From: Archivesica marissinica
Lineage: Eukaryota; Mollusca; Bivalvia; Venerida; Vesicomyidae
Direction: 5' to 3'
Length of the DNA stretch: 64,000 bases
Assembly: GCA_014843695.1 (NCBI GenBank)
Contig: CM026402.1
Span: 12,205,512 to 12,269,511 of the forward strand
The first letter of the stretch is position 1. Each line of letters opens with the position of its first letter. Below, one piece after another: positions 1 through 39,244 of the stretch. The translations under genes and the position numbers were made by a program. The notes beneath the pieces were generated by a model. It was not told where the DNA came from, made no database searches, and saw nothing but the letters and a program-made list of their open reading frames with translations.

Positions 1-24
1 TAGTACCATACGCCCCCATCTGCA

Positions 25-277
25 GCTGTTGACCCACTGGAAATGGACACATAACATTACAGAGAGAACGAACAAACAATGTGGCATACGGCATGGATCA
101 TTCATACAAACCCACCATGAATCAAGCATTGGAAATATTATGAATCGACTATGTCGAGCGGATATTATGTCATACGGCAAAACTCATTCAAGCGGAACAG
201 TGCACATGGTGAATTTCGATCCTCGCAATGGAGCTTTCCAAGAATGTATGTTCTTTAATATAACGTGTATATTATGA
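25..277 (+). CDS. possible 3' coding exon of an unidentified plus-strand gene
   Basis: The frame is open from the left edge to a TGA at 275-277. A plausible acceptor (pyrimidine-rich stretch ending in CTGCAG at about 24) would start the exon at 25. The peptide has several Cys and His residues and I do not recognise a domain. An AATAAA at 513-518 would suit a terminal exon with a 240-nt 3' UTR. A donor-like GTATGT at 246 is an alternative exon end. The minus strand here is closed in all frames. It may be a chance ORF. Confidence 0.3.
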
Positions 278-662
278 AGTGTTACATAAATTAAATGCCA
301 TACAATACTATCATTCACAACTGCTATCAAGTCAAACTCTCATGGGAAGGGCTGTACATAATGTTGTCATAACTTGTAGACCAACCCATTTGCTTTTTCC
401 CCCAGATTAAATAGTATGCATCAATAATAATAAATCCTAATATATTTTCATTATTGTTTTTCTACGTATTTCATTCTGTGTATAATTGTAATGTAAAGTA
501 TGAAAAAAATGCAATAAAATATTATTAATTTTGTTTAGAAAAGTCAAACTCTCAGGTTCGGTATATGGAATATGTTCGTACTGATTACAAAAGTGTTATG
601 AATAATAATAATAATATTAATATAAATGATTTGCAGTTGCAATATTTGTTATTATGTACATG
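278..662. other. AT-rich intergenic or UTR sequence
   Basis: This lies between the possible plus-strand exon and the 3' end of the minus-strand RFX6 gene. It holds an AATAAA on the plus strand at 513-518. No clear AATAAA serving the minus-strand gene was found. Confidence 0.5.
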
Positions 663-27378
<26,716 letters not shown>

Positions 27379-27516
27379 CTACAAAATAGTATAGTTGTTG
27401 TATCACAGGCTAACCCTATAACACGGTTTGGAATTATTGAACACAATTTGAACTTTAAATTTTCTATTTAAAATGTTCCGGAAATTAATAAATTTATGTA
27501 TGTTTATTAAGGAAAT

Positions 27517-28516
27517 NNNNNNNNNNNNNNNNNNNNNNNNNNNNNNNNNNNNNNNNNNNNNNNNNNNNNNNNNNNNNNNNNNNNNNNNNNNNNNNNNNNN
27601 NNNNNNNNNNNNNNNNNNNNNNNNNNNNNNNNNNNNNNNNNNNNNNNNNNNNNNNNNNNNNNNNNNNNNNNNNNNNNNNNNNNNNNNNNNNNNNNNNNNN
27701 NNNNNNNNNNNNNNNNNNNNNNNNNNNNNNNNNNNNNNNNNNNNNNNNNNNNNNNNNNNNNNNNNNNNNNNNNNNNNNNNNNNNNNNNNNNNNNNNNNNN
27801 NNNNNNNNNNNNNNNNNNNNNNNNNNNNNNNNNNNNNNNNNNNNNNNNNNNNNNNNNNNNNNNNNNNNNNNNNNNNNNNNNNNNNNNNNNNNNNNNNNNN
27901 NNNNNNNNNNNNNNNNNNNNNNNNNNNNNNNNNNNNNNNNNNNNNNNNNNNNNNNNNNNNNNNNNNNNNNNNNNNNNNNNNNNNNNNNNNNNNNNNNNNN
28001 NNNNNNNNNNNNNNNNNNNNNNNNNNNNNNNNNNNNNNNNNNNNNNNNNNNNNNNNNNNNNNNNNNNNNNNNNNNNNNNNNNNNNNNNNNNNNNNNNNNN
28101 NNNNNNNNNNNNNNNNNNNNNNNNNNNNNNNNNNNNNNNNNNNNNNNNNNNNNNNNNNNNNNNNNNNNNNNNNNNNNNNNNNNNNNNNNNNNNNNNNNNN
28201 NNNNNNNNNNNNNNNNNNNNNNNNNNNNNNNNNNNNNNNNNNNNNNNNNNNNNNNNNNNNNNNNNNNNNNNNNNNNNNNNNNNNNNNNNNNNNNNNNNNN
28301 NNNNNNNNNNNNNNNNNNNNNNNNNNNNNNNNNNNNNNNNNNNNNNNNNNNNNNNNNNNNNNNNNNNNNNNNNNNNNNNNNNNNNNNNNNNNNNNNNNNN
28401 NNNNNNNNNNNNNNNNNNNNNNNNNNNNNNNNNNNNNNNNNNNNNNNNNNNNNNNNNNNNNNNNNNNNNNNNNNNNNNNNNNNNNNNNNNNNNNNNNNNN
28501 NNNNNNNNNNNNNNNN
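27517..28516. other. assembly gap, 1000 N
   Basis: Exactly 1000 N, a placeholder length. The real size is unknown. Confidence 0.99.
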
Positions 28517-28662
28517 ATGCATGTACGATTTCATTATACATTTTGCTGATTTTCTGGGGTAAGTGTTCATAAGTAGGCAAAGTTTATTAGTTTCTGACAA
28601 GCTATATTCGAGTATTTTTGACATGTCATTAATAAATGGTATCCATTTTGATCAAACCATTG

Positions 28663-28804
28663 TGCGAGGTTATAGCACTGTTCGCAGATCTCAAACTCAA
28701 GCTCAAATGATTTGATTGGTTGATTCTGAGTTTTACTGCCAGCTGAACCAATCAGAAGCTTGAGACTGAGTTTGAGATAGGAGAAAAGTTTTATAATCTC
28801 GAGG
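28663..28804. mobile_element. fold-back MITE (CTCAAACTC family), duplicated copy
   Basis: Counterpart of 12347-12488 with the same inverted arms. Confidence 0.75.
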
Positions 28805-28923
28805 CCTGGTCAGTCTATAGTAGCAAAATCTGTCATGTCAACTTTATGTGTTTACGTTTATTTATTGTAAGTATTTACTAATATTAAACATTCATTTTCC
28901 CAATACAATTATATGCGACATAC

Positions 28924-29024
28924 CTTCTAGTTTTCGTTTTTGAATATTTTCCGGAACAGTTTCCATCGAGGTTTCTAACCAGTATGGTAACCGCTTAGCA
29001 AACAACTTCATCTCTCCGTACAAT
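28924..29024 (-). pseudogene. rfx6: duplicated RFX6 exon (copy 2 of 12608-12708)
   Basis: All 101 nt and both splice sites are identical to copy 1. In minus-strand order it lies before the DNA-binding-domain exon, out of sequence. It is phase 2 in and 1 out, so including it there would shift the frame. It is either a stray duplicated exon or an assembly artefact. Confidence 0.85.
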
Positions 29025-30503
29025 CTAGAAATCAAGAACACCTTGCATCATATAATTATTTAATAATATATAATATGTTATCTAGTCATATTACTAGCTT
29101 GAACTTACTTGAGACATCTGTATATTCATTCGACAATAGGTCAGGGTAAAGTCACAATAGGTATTACATAGCCTTGAAATTAGAAGTAATGAAATGCAAC
29201 AGCCTCGTTGGTTTAGTGGTAATTTAGAATGCTTGGGTACATGGTTCGAGCCTCAATGAAGGTATATTTGTTTGTCTTTTTTAATATTTAATATTTATAT
29301 AAATATGCCCACAAACTTCATGAAATTCTTAAAGCTGATGAGTGCAGTGCGGCAGCTCAACGGACACTGTCAGTGAAGATGGAATGGAGATTTAAATTGT
29401 TAAACATTGAAATGAAATGTAATAGTATTACATATATTGACTGCATAAAATAAAATAAAACGCATGAAATAAACAATAAAGTAAACAAAAATGAATAAAT
29501 ATAACACTTTTAACAACCCCAAATTTGAAAATATATATTTTATTCATGAATAACTCGAATAAAAATATCATTTTAGATGACAAAAATAGCTTGTACCTAA
29601 TAAAATGAACATTATGTAGACTCTTTTCATTGTACAATGTTTCGAACTCACACGGAACTGTGGTATTGTAACGCAGTGCGCAGTGCTAGCACCATAGACC
29701 GCTCTGCTATTACCACCTGAACATGTGAAATCAATTTTATTCAATTAAACTGCAAAAATCCATTGCAAACGTGTAATTATGATAATGTCTCAAGTAAATT
29801 TACGCTTGCAATAAATGTGACCATTTGGCTGACTCTATTCCAAACAACCAATTGTTAATATATCACAAGTATTACTTGAAGCATTGGGCTACGTACATAG
29901 TTGATAATCAGCCAGTTGTTCAAAACTCTCTTTATCTACTATTAAAATTAACGGTACATCGTTAAATTCTCTATTAATTGCTGTCGCTAAACATAGCTGT
30001 TGTTCAAACAATTATAGTACTATAATAGTTTCAGCAACTAAATACGTAATTCCCTATATTTTGGACATACTAACAGGAAGTGATATTCGTTTTCTAAGAC
30101 ACTCATTTCGGACAGTGTCAATCTTCTCGTCTAATGTTATTATATCTGTCGGTTCCTATTGTAAGATCGTGCGTCGATATTCTAAATCATGTCAGGGCTA
30201 TTCGAAATTTGTTTTCAGTGATATAATCTAAGTATTTTACGAAACATTTACGAAAGTTTTGGACAACTATGCACCAATGAGAGACATGTTTAATTTTCTA
30301 TTGCCTCCCTTGGCAGATAAAGTATGATTTATAAAATGTGAATAGGTGCTTTTAGTTAGAATCCTTTGCTTTTACTGGTGTTCCCTAACCAGATGTTGCG
30401 GTATGATAAATGTGATTTTATCAAAATCGTGTTAATTAACTGATAACATTCTTTTACAAATAAGTACCCATTGCATATACGGTATGAGATATGTCGAGAT
30501 ATA

Positions 30504-30587
30504 CAGTCTACATCCGCTATGTCGAGTTCCATGGGACCGATCAAAATACTTCGACATAACCAACTTTGACATAACGAATGTAGACTG
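30504..30587. mobile_element. short pogo/Tigger-like MITE, duplicated copy
   Basis: Counterpart of 14188-14271. Confidence 0.75.
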
Positions 30588-30848
30588 TAGTAAATTAATA
30601 ATCATAAGATGTGATAGTGGAATAAAATTGCTAGCATGTTGTGCAAAGGAAACAACGATAAAAATAGAGGAATACACTTAATAGACCTATCTACTTTTAG
30701 GGAGTATTCAGGGGCAGTAACTGACCGATGTCTCTCATTGTACTTTGCATTTGAAGTATGGGTATATGGGAATACAATTCATAATACGTATACATAATTA
30801 TGGTATTTGTGAAACTTATAGATCGACGTTAACTAATTCATATAGTTG

Positions 30849-31028
30849 TATAAAAACATTACTTTATCGGGATTGCGAAACAAGTTATTAAACATTATAT
30901 TAGCCGCTATCGATACGTCATTCCTGAATGAATCCATCGACATTAAGGAGAGAGAAGAGACCATATGGAATTTAAGATCATTTCCTAAGGGCATACTAGT
31001 AACGGCTACAGCTTGGCGGGAACACCGT
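30849..31028 (-). mobile_element. SINE family C, partial, duplicated copy
   Basis: Counterpart of 14533-14712. Confidence 0.7.
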
Positions 31029-31984
31029 GCCATGATTCGTGATCGTATATCTTCAGTTGTAGAACTAAATATATCATCAGACACGTTTTTACATGTGCTA
31101 TATCCTGTGTGTAAACTAAAATAAGATGTTAATCATAAATGCAGGTTTCAGAGCACGGAAGTGTCCCCATATCTATTCCAAACCAGACAATAAAACTACA
31201 GAAGTGACGTAATTTCTCAACACAGTAATATTTAAAAGTTAAAACTGATACGAATCAATGTCCAATAACTGAATAACCGCCTTGATTAAAACTGTTTATC
31301 ACGGAACATGTTCGAAAACGAGAATGCATCAGGCTACATAGTTCTTAACGGGTTCCCAATAGAGGTAGAATACACTATACCAATACAGCAACATTTGGCC
31401 GATAACCCAGGTTGCCTTTATGATCTAATTTAAGGAAATACCGTGGTAGTTAGTTGCACATTCTATTCTAGCCAGCTAAGCGCTCGGTAATTACAAACGT
31501 GCGTCGACGTTGCTAGGTTAGGTGATCAATCTGGGAGATTCATTAACAAGATTTATGATGAAGTTAAACAATATCCACTGATTGAGCATGGCCATTGTGA
31601 ACATATTGCTCATACGTTTGGAACGTGGACACAAACATTAGAGAACTAGTAAGTGTATGGAATCTGACACATGTCTGTAAACTTTCCTCCGTAATCTCAT
31701 TACAGTATAACATTTAGTTGTAAGGAAATTCAAATTAAGCTAGTCTTCTGTGTATGGAAAGGGTGTGTAACCACATTCATATAAACGTGAAGTGTGTGTG
31801 TATTATAGTGTTACCACGGGCCAGCCATTACTGACTTATGAAACATATTTACTCTTTATTTATGAGCATCAGTATTTCCCGAATCCTATGCTTGTAGGCC
31901 AGGCTCGTAGGCAATCGGTGACTAGCTGGTGGCTCACCAACAGGTCACATATATCAGATCGAACACCTGAAGAGGTTCGAACAT

Positions 31985-32195
31985 TCGACACGTAATAGCG
32001 CAGTGGTAGCGCGTTCGCTTCATGTGCGAAATTCCCGGAGTTCGAGCCCCGCTGGAGCCGTTACAATTGTGCCCATAGGCATTGCCTATTATATCTCCCT
32101 CATGGCGATGGGTTCCACCAGGAATGAGGTATCGATGGTGATTAATATAAGTTGTTATGACTTGTTTCGCAATCAATCTAAAATAATTGTGTATA
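31985..32195 (+). mobile_element. SINE family C, duplicated copy
   Basis: Counterpart of 16301-16540 with a body deletion. The head here keeps a better A box (TAGCGCAGTGGTAGCGCG). Confidence 0.83.
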
Positions 32196-32488
32196 AACTA
32201 ACCTTCGTGACGGTTTATATATACACTCAACAAGATTCCTAACCTGGTGTTCTACAATATTTGGAGCAAACCAATAACCATATAATATCAGTATTCATAT
32301 CATCTTATTTGATACATTTTATTAACGATCGATATGCCTGACTTTCTATATAGTCATTTCAGATCAAATGCATTAAAACAAATTTAAATAACAATAAGAA
32401 AATATTTATATTGTGTGATTATTAATTGGCTACAAATATTATATAAATAATTATAAATATGATATAAATATATATAAATACCAGGCCT

Positions 32489-32606
32489 GGAGGTTATAAA
32501 ACATTTCTCCAAACTCAAACTCAATCTACTGATTGGTTCAGCTTAATGTAAAACTCCGAATCACTTGAGCTTGAGTTTGAGATCTGAGAAAAGTTTTATA
32601 ACCTCG
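32489..32606. mobile_element. fold-back MITE (CTCAAACTC family), duplicated copy
   Basis: Counterpart of 16787-16910 with a few differences. Confidence 0.75.
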
Positions 32607-32849
32607 AACACAGGTGACCGATTAGGAATTTTGTTGGTTATATATATATTGATAAATAATTGATTAATAAAAATCACTTCCTTGTCCACCCTATGTCATG
32701 CAGCGATACAGTAAATCGTCATTACTGTGTAAAAATGATATAACGAAACTCGAAATCGACTGAAACTCGATCGAATTTCGTTGTCTGTTGTACCAACGTT
32801 TAACAGTAAGATAATCGTTTATAATAATAATAAAAGAGCTCCCGAAATG

Positions 32850-33800
32850 TAATAATCTGTGATTGGAATAGATTGGACAAGTGTTCTGTATGAATGTGAA
32901 CACATTTCGTTGCTGTATCGGACGTTGTCAATAATCTGTCAGTTAAATAGATTGGACAAGTGTTCTATATGAATGTGAACACATTTCGTTGCTGTATCGG
33001 ACGTTGTCAATAATCTGTCAGTTGAATAGATTGGACAAGTGTTCTATATGAATGTGAACACATTTCGTTGCTGTATCGGACGTTGTCAATATTATGTCAG
33101 TTGAATAGATTGGACAAGTGTTCTATATGAATGTGAACACATTTCGTTGCTGTATCGGACGTTGTCAATATTATGTCAGTTGAATAGATTGGACAAGTGT
33201 TCTATATGAATGTGAACACATTTCGTTGCTGTATCGGACGTTGTCAATATTATGTCAGTTGAATAGATTGGACAAGTGTTCTATATGAATGTGAACACAT
33301 TTCGTTGCTGTATCGGACGTTGTCAATATTATGTCAGTTGAATAGATTGGACAAGTGTTCTATATGAATGTGAACACATTTCGTTGCTGTATCGGACGTT
33401 GTCAATAATCTGTCAGGTGCATAGATTGGACAAGTGTTCTATATGAATGTGAACACATTTCGTTGCTGTACCGGACGTTGTCAATAATCTGTCAGTTGCA
33501 TAGATTGGACAAGTGTTCTATATGAATGTGAACACATTTCATTGCTGTATCGGACGTTGTCAATAACCTGTGGGTTGAATAGATTGGACAAGTGTTCTAT
33601 ATGAATGTGAACACATTTCGTTGCTGTATCGGACGTTGTCAATAATATGTCAGTGCATAGATTGGACAAGTGTTCTATATGAATGTGAACACATTTCTTT
33701 GCTGTATAGGACGTTGTCAATACTATGTCAGTTGCATAGATTGGACAAGTGTTCTATATGCATTTGAACACATTTCGTTGCTGTACCGGACGTTGTCCAT
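32850..33800. repeat. 79-bp tandem array, about 12 copies
   Basis: Same unit as 17142-17525; expanded by about seven units in this copy. Confidence 0.94.
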
Positions 33801-33819
33801 ACAATCAACGTTTAGCAAT

Positions 33820-35965
33820 CCACGGAACAAGGGTGGGTGCCGGATATAGAACTAGAGTGGATGCCGGACACGGAAGTAGGGTGGATGCCGGACACAGAAC
33901 TAGGGTGGATGCCGGACACAGAACAATAGTGGATACGGACACGGAACAAGGGTGGATGCCGGACACGGAACTAGGGTTGATGCCGGACACGGAACAAGGG
34001 TTGATGCCGGACAAGGAACAAGGGTGGATGCAGGACATGGAACAAGGGTTGATGACGGACACGGAACAAGGGTTGATGGCGGACACGGAACAAGGGTTGA
34101 TGCCGGACACGGAACAAAGGTTGATGCCGGACACGGAACAAGGGTGGGTGCCGGATATAGAACTAGAGTGGATGCCGGACACGGAAGTAGGGTGGATGCC
34201 GGACACAGAACTAGGGTGGATGCCGGACACAGAACAAGAGTGGATACCGGACACGGAACAAGGGTGGATGCCGGACACGGAACTAGGGTGGATGCCGGAC
34301 ACAGAACTAGGGTGGATGCCGGACACAGAACAAGGGTTGATGCCGACACGGAACTAGGGTGGATGCCGGACACGGAACTAGGGTTGATGCCGGACACGGA
34401 ACAAGGGTTGATGCCGGACACGGAACAAGGGTGGATGCCAGACACGGAACTAGGTTGTATGCCGGACACGGAACCAGGGTGGATGCCGGACACAGAACAA
34501 GGGTAGATACCGGACACGGAACAAGGGTGGATGCCGGACACAGAACAAGGGTGAATGCCGGATATGGAACAGGGTTGAATGCCGGAAACAGAACAAGGGT
34601 TGATGCCGGACACGGAACTAGGTTGGATACCGGACACGGAACTAGGTTGGATACCGGACACGGAACTAGGGTTGATGCCGGACACGGAACAAGGGTTGAT
34701 GCCGGACACAGAACAAGGGTGGATGCCGGACACAGAACTAGGGTGGATGCCGGACACGGAACAAGGGTGGATGCCAGACACAGAACCAGGGTGGATGTCG
34801 GACACGGAACAAGGGTGGGTGCCGGACACGGAACTAGTGTTGATGCCTGACACGGAACAAGGGTATATGCCGGACACGGAAGTAGGGTGGATTCCGAACA
34901 CGGAACAATGGTGGATGCCGGACACAGAACAAGGGTAGATACCGGACACGGAACTAGGGTGGATGCCTGACACGGAATAATGGTGGATGCCAGACACAGA
35001 ACAAGGGTAGATGCCGGACACGGAACCAGGGTGGATGCCGGACACAGAACAAGGGTAGATGCCGGACACGGAACAAGGGTGGATGCCGGACACAGAACAA
35101 GGGTGGATGCCGGACACGGAACAGGGGTGAATGCCGGAAACAGAACCAGGATGAAGGCCGGATTCAGAACCATGGTGGATGCCGGAGACGGAACAAGTGT
35201 AGATACCGGACACTGAACTACAGTGGACGCCGGAAACGGAACAGGGGTGAATGTCGGCCACAGAACAATGGTGGATGCCGGACACGGAACAGGGGTGAAT
35301 GCCGGACACAGAACAATGGTGGATGCCAGACACAGAACCAGAGTGAATGCCGGACACAGAACCAGGGTGGATGCCGGACACGGAACTAGGGTAGATACCG
35401 GACACAGAACAAGGGTAGATACCGGACACGGAACAAGGGTAGATACCGGACACGGAACCAGGGTGGAAGCCGGACACGGAACCAGGGTGAATGCTGGGCA
35501 TGGAACAAGGGTTGATGCCGGACATGGAACCAGGGTGGATGTCTGACAGAATAACAAGGGTGGATGCTGGACACAGAACAAGGGTGGGTGCCGGACACGG
35601 AACACGGGTTGATGCCGGACACGGACCAAGGGTGGATGCCGGACACAGAACAATGGTGGGTGCCGGACACAGAACAAGGGTAGATGCCGGACACAGAACA
35701 AAGGTAGATGCCGGACACAGAACAAGGGTGGGTGCCGGACACGGAACATGGGTGGATGCCGGACACAGAACAAGGGTGGTGCCGGACACAGAACAAGGGT
35801 GGTTGCCGGACACAGAATAAGGGTGGATGCCGCACACAGAACAAAGGTAGATGCCAGACACAGAACAAGGGTGGGTGCCGGACACAGAACAAAGGTAGAT
35901 GCCGGACACAGAATAAGGGTGGATGCCGGACACAGAACAAGGGTGGGTGCCGGACACAGATGGTA
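33820..35965. repeat. 24-bp minisatellite, about 89 copies
   Basis: The unit is GGGTGGATGCCGGACACGGA plus ACAA or ACTA. Because 24 is divisible by 3, several frames stay open, including about 700 codons on the minus strand (octapeptide GIHPCSVS). No splice signals or start context support a gene. Confidence 0.97.
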
Positions 35966-36049
35966 GATAACTAATTAATAATTGTTTATAGTCTATCAAG
36001 AGTTTCTCTCTATTGAATAGTAATTACATTAGCCATAATGCTATTCACC

Positions 36050-36195
36050 CCAATTATATAGACTAGTAATTACATTGACTAGTAATTATATTTACTAGTA
36101 ATTCGATATACTAGTAATTCCACTTACTGTTAAGTGTATTTACTAGATGAATTATTTTCACTAGTAATTATATTGACTAATAATTCGATTGACTA
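36050..36195. repeat. degenerate ACTAGTAATT array
   Basis: About nine variants of a 15-16 bp unit, GACTAGTAATTACATT. Confidence 0.75.
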
Positions 36196-36217
36196 TGAAC
36201 CTATACTAGAAACATTT

Positions 36218-36451
36218 TAGCGCGCTCCCTTCTCACCAATGCGACCCGGGTTCGATCCTCCGACAGGGAAGTATGTGAGATGGTACGATGGTCGCCAGAT
36301 CGGACAGGTGGGATCTCTCCGGGTACTCCGGTTTCCTCCCAAATGAATGACCACATAATTATACGCTTTCATCAGCGCCAACGAGAGTGATTAATATAAG
36401 TTGTTAAAACTTGCTTTGCAATCGTTGTAAAATAAATAAAGTATAAAAAAA
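36218..36451 (+). mobile_element. SINE family A with target-site duplication
   Basis: Flanked by AGAAACATTT at 36208-36217 and 36452-36461. The head lacks its first bases, so it is slightly 5'-truncated; the tail ends in an A-rich run. Confidence 0.85.
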
Positions 36452-36552
36452 AGAAACATTTCTTTATCATTGTTTGGCCTTACTGGGAATGCTAAATAGG
36501 CCGAATGAGTTGTGAGAATATAAAATACAGTGACCACGCCTCCTCCATCAGT

Positions 36553-37026
36553 ACAGACGGATCTGTAGTCCAGTGATTAACCCATTTCATTCTGGATACA
36601 TCTAACCGCTTTTGCAAACAACATAGATCCAGATCAGCCGCAGCGTGACGCTGCGGGCTGATCAGGATCTATGTTGTTTGCTGCATAGCAAAATGTCTTA
36701 GCAAGAGCATCAGAATAGCAAACAGCATAGAGCCGCCTGTTCAGACGGCAAGTTCCGTGGCGGCTGATCTGGCTCTATGCTCTTTGCAAATACCGCTTGG
36801 ACGGTATCCAGAATCAAATGGGTTAACCAATCAATGGATCACAGGTTCGATCCCCCGTCTGACCCTAATAAAATTAACAGTCTTTCAGATAGGACTTTAA
36901 GCCGAGGTCTCGTGTCGGTGCTTTACATCGTGTACGTAAACGAACCAGAGGATACTCTGGAATGGGGGCTCTGTATCATTGCACTATCCTCCAACATTCT
37001 AAAATGACTAATCTCGTCAGGAACGG
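36553..37026 (+). mobile_element. SINE family B interrupted by a MITE
   Basis: The head starts at 36553 (CAGACGGATCTGTAGTCCAG) and stops at 36576. The rest resumes at 36827 (CCAATCAATGGATC) and ends at about 37026. The interruption is the TTAA-flanked element at 36581-36822. Confidence 0.85.
36581..36822. mobile_element. piggyBac-like MITE inside a SINE
   Basis: It is flanked by TTAA at 36577-36580 and 36823-36826. Ends are CCCATTTCATTCTGGATA and the inverse of CCCATTTGATTCTGGATA. Inside are two long hairpins: one closing on GCAAACAACATAGATCC with its inverse, and one on GCAAACAGCATAGAGCC. TTAA with CCC termini is typical of piggyBac. Confidence 0.88.
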
Positions 37027-37038
37027 TAAATAATTGTA

Positions 37039-37223
37039 TGTCCGATTAGCGCAGTGGTTAGCACGCTCGCTTCTCACCAATGCAACCCGGGTTCGACCCT
37101 TGGACCGGGAAATATGTGAGATTGTACGATGGTCGCCAAATCGGACGGACACGAATGACCACAGTTACTGATTAATATAAGTTGTTAAAACTTGCTTCGC
37201 AATCGTTGTAAAATAATATAAAG
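37039..37223 (+). mobile_element. SINE family A, internal deletion
   Basis: Good head (GTCCGATTAGCGCAGTGG, B box GGGTTCGACCC), shortened body, tail CTTGCTTCGCAATCGTTG. Confidence 0.83.
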
Positions 37224-38099
37224 CTTAAAAGAACGATAAATAAACGTAAAACACACACTCATCCATTAGTTTTAAATAATGAGAATGTATCGCGTAAATG
37301 TAATCCTCAAAATGTGTACTCTATGAGATTGTCTCTATCTCTGTTTGATACTGATTAAGACGTTTGTGCGTTGTGGATTGTGTGCGTAAATAGATGAATA
37401 TAGCTGGGATGTTTAGGAGATGTGTCATAGAGGAGCATGTTGTGTTCAGATTGCAGAGATCTAGCCCCCACCAGGCGGTCGTTATGTCGTGACTTGTGTG
37501 TGAGAGAAATCACTTTAAAAATAAAACCAAAACCCGATAGGATGCTCTGTAGACTTGTATTATACAGGCTCGTTTTTAATGTTGTTTATTATTGAATACA
37601 TATGTTACTCTTAGATTAAACACTATTTATTTCTTTGAATAAACACAGTCAAGTATAAATAATATGTAATACATGTAGGATTGAGGCGAAAGCAACCTGA
37701 TTGTATGGTTACTTTTATGAAAAGTAAGAATAGTAAAATATTAATAAAATACGGCTAAATATATTAAGATTAGTATATTACCCTAAATCGCTATTACATG
37801 AAGGAAAGGGTTAAAATGAAACAAAAACCGTTATTTAAAACGATCTCGTATTCTCACATTCCATACTCACTATTCGTGGTGTTCACATACACCTCTCTCA
37901 TACGCCCCATACGCATCCTCAGTCACACGCACACACGCACGCACACACGCACAAAACGCACGCACACACACCATTCATTCCATCGAAAAGTACAGAATGC
38001 AGGCCATATTAAGTTTGTTATGGCTATTATAACAACAACAATGTTTATTTAGCAAATCAAAATAATACATGCCTTTGGTTAATGAACAGTATAATTAAG
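37224..38099. other. intergenic, nothing recognised but a CA-rich run
   Basis: AT-rich. A CACACG/CGCACA-rich run lies at about 37920-37972. Confidence 0.5.
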
Positions 38100-38211
38100 A
38101 AATAATAAGTATCAACCGTGGTATATCGCAGTTTGAAGTTCTTATGCGTAGAAATATATCACGAAGGCCGAAGGTTATTCTGCGATATACCACGGTTGAT
38201 ACTTATTATTT
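38100..38211. repeat. perfect 32-bp inverted repeat with 48-nt loop
   Basis: Arms at 38100-38131 and 38180-38211 are exact inverses, containing CAACCGTGGTATATCGCAG. A further inverted 18-bp match (GTATATCGCAGAATAACC) lies near 38617. Probably a fold-back element. Confidence 0.88.
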
Positions 38212-38992
38212 CGATTCTAACACGACTTACTTCTAATAATTTTAGACGAGAATCAAGGAGTATTTTCTTCAAACGCCGTGCATTTGGCTTTCGATATTTC
38301 ATCCCGCGTAAGGGGTGACGACGTTATTTTTTATGGAAAATATCAATCTAGTGCATAAATGAACAAAAGTTGTAACTGATCAATAATTTTATTTATTTTG
38401 TCAAATAAAACTGTACAGAATAGTAACTGAAACGTTACTTAACAGAAAAACAAGACGGACAATAGATTATCTGATTCTAAAAATAGCTCACTTCCGCGAA
38501 TTCCCACGGTATTATTTACATACATCACGTGACTTTCATTCATTAAACTTTACACGCATTGCATAAATGGAATAGCCAAAACACGGTGCGCGCGCAGCAT
38601 AGTTCAAGGTAGGTATATCGCAGAATAACCCGAGGTAGATTTTACTCTATAAGTATTATGTTATTAGCTGGTTCGTGTTAGAATCATATATAATTATGTA
38701 CATACTTATAATCACAAACAAATATGAGTGACATAACAGTTCGTGAATAGCTGTTTTACATATCATACTATGCATACAAACTTAAATTACAATGCTTGAT
38801 TTCTTAACACATAGGCTTCCTTATTAAATTAAATTAAACAAATTCTTAAAGTCGACAAAGATATGGTTGGCATTATTAGAATATTTCAGTATGTATAGGA
38901 TATCAGCCGAAAACAATCCAATATGTAAAATAGTGGACTGCGCATAGCGACGAAGACAGTACCACCATTTTACTCTTTTTTGTTATATACTT
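38212..38992. other. intergenic, nothing recognised
   Basis: AT-rich with a short CGCGCGC run at about 38588. No gene or repeat family seen. Confidence 0.45.
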
Positions 38993-39244
38993 TATTTATT
39001 TTACAACGATTGCGAAGCAAGTTTTAACAACTTATATTAATCACTCTCGTTGGCTCGGATGAAAGCGTATATGTGGTCATGCATGTGGGAGGAAACCGGC
39101 GTACCCGGAGAAAACTCACCTGTCCGATCTGGCTACCATCTGGCGACAATCGTACCGTCTTACATACTTCCCTGTCAGAGGATCGAACCCGGGTCGCATT
39201 GGTGAGAAGCGAGCGTGCTAACCACTGCGCTAAATCGGACAGCC
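38993..39244 (-). mobile_element. SINE family A
   Basis: Reverse copy: tail ATTTTACAACGATTGCGAAG at left, head with GGATCGAACCCGGG (B box inverse) and CACTGCGCTAAATCGGACAG at right. Confidence 0.87.

Larger units (their letters stand above)
28519..33819. repeat. segmental duplication, copy 2
   Basis: It starts two bases after the gap and copies 12203-17544 with scattered substitutions. It lacks the family E element and has a longer 79-bp array. It ends abruptly at the 24-bp minisatellite. Confidence 0.95.

Noticed and set aside
27473..28624. Long ORFs spanning 27517-28516, and another over 62682-63681
   Set aside because: They run through N gaps and have no sequence content.
28924..29024. 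Use of the duplicated RFX6 exon as a normal coding exon
   Set aside because: It is out of order relative to the other exons, and its phases (2 in, 1 out) would shift the frame there.
33805..35999. ORFs of up to 699 codons in both strands
   Set aside because: They follow from a 24-bp tandem repeat whose period is divisible by 3. There is no start context, splice site or domain.
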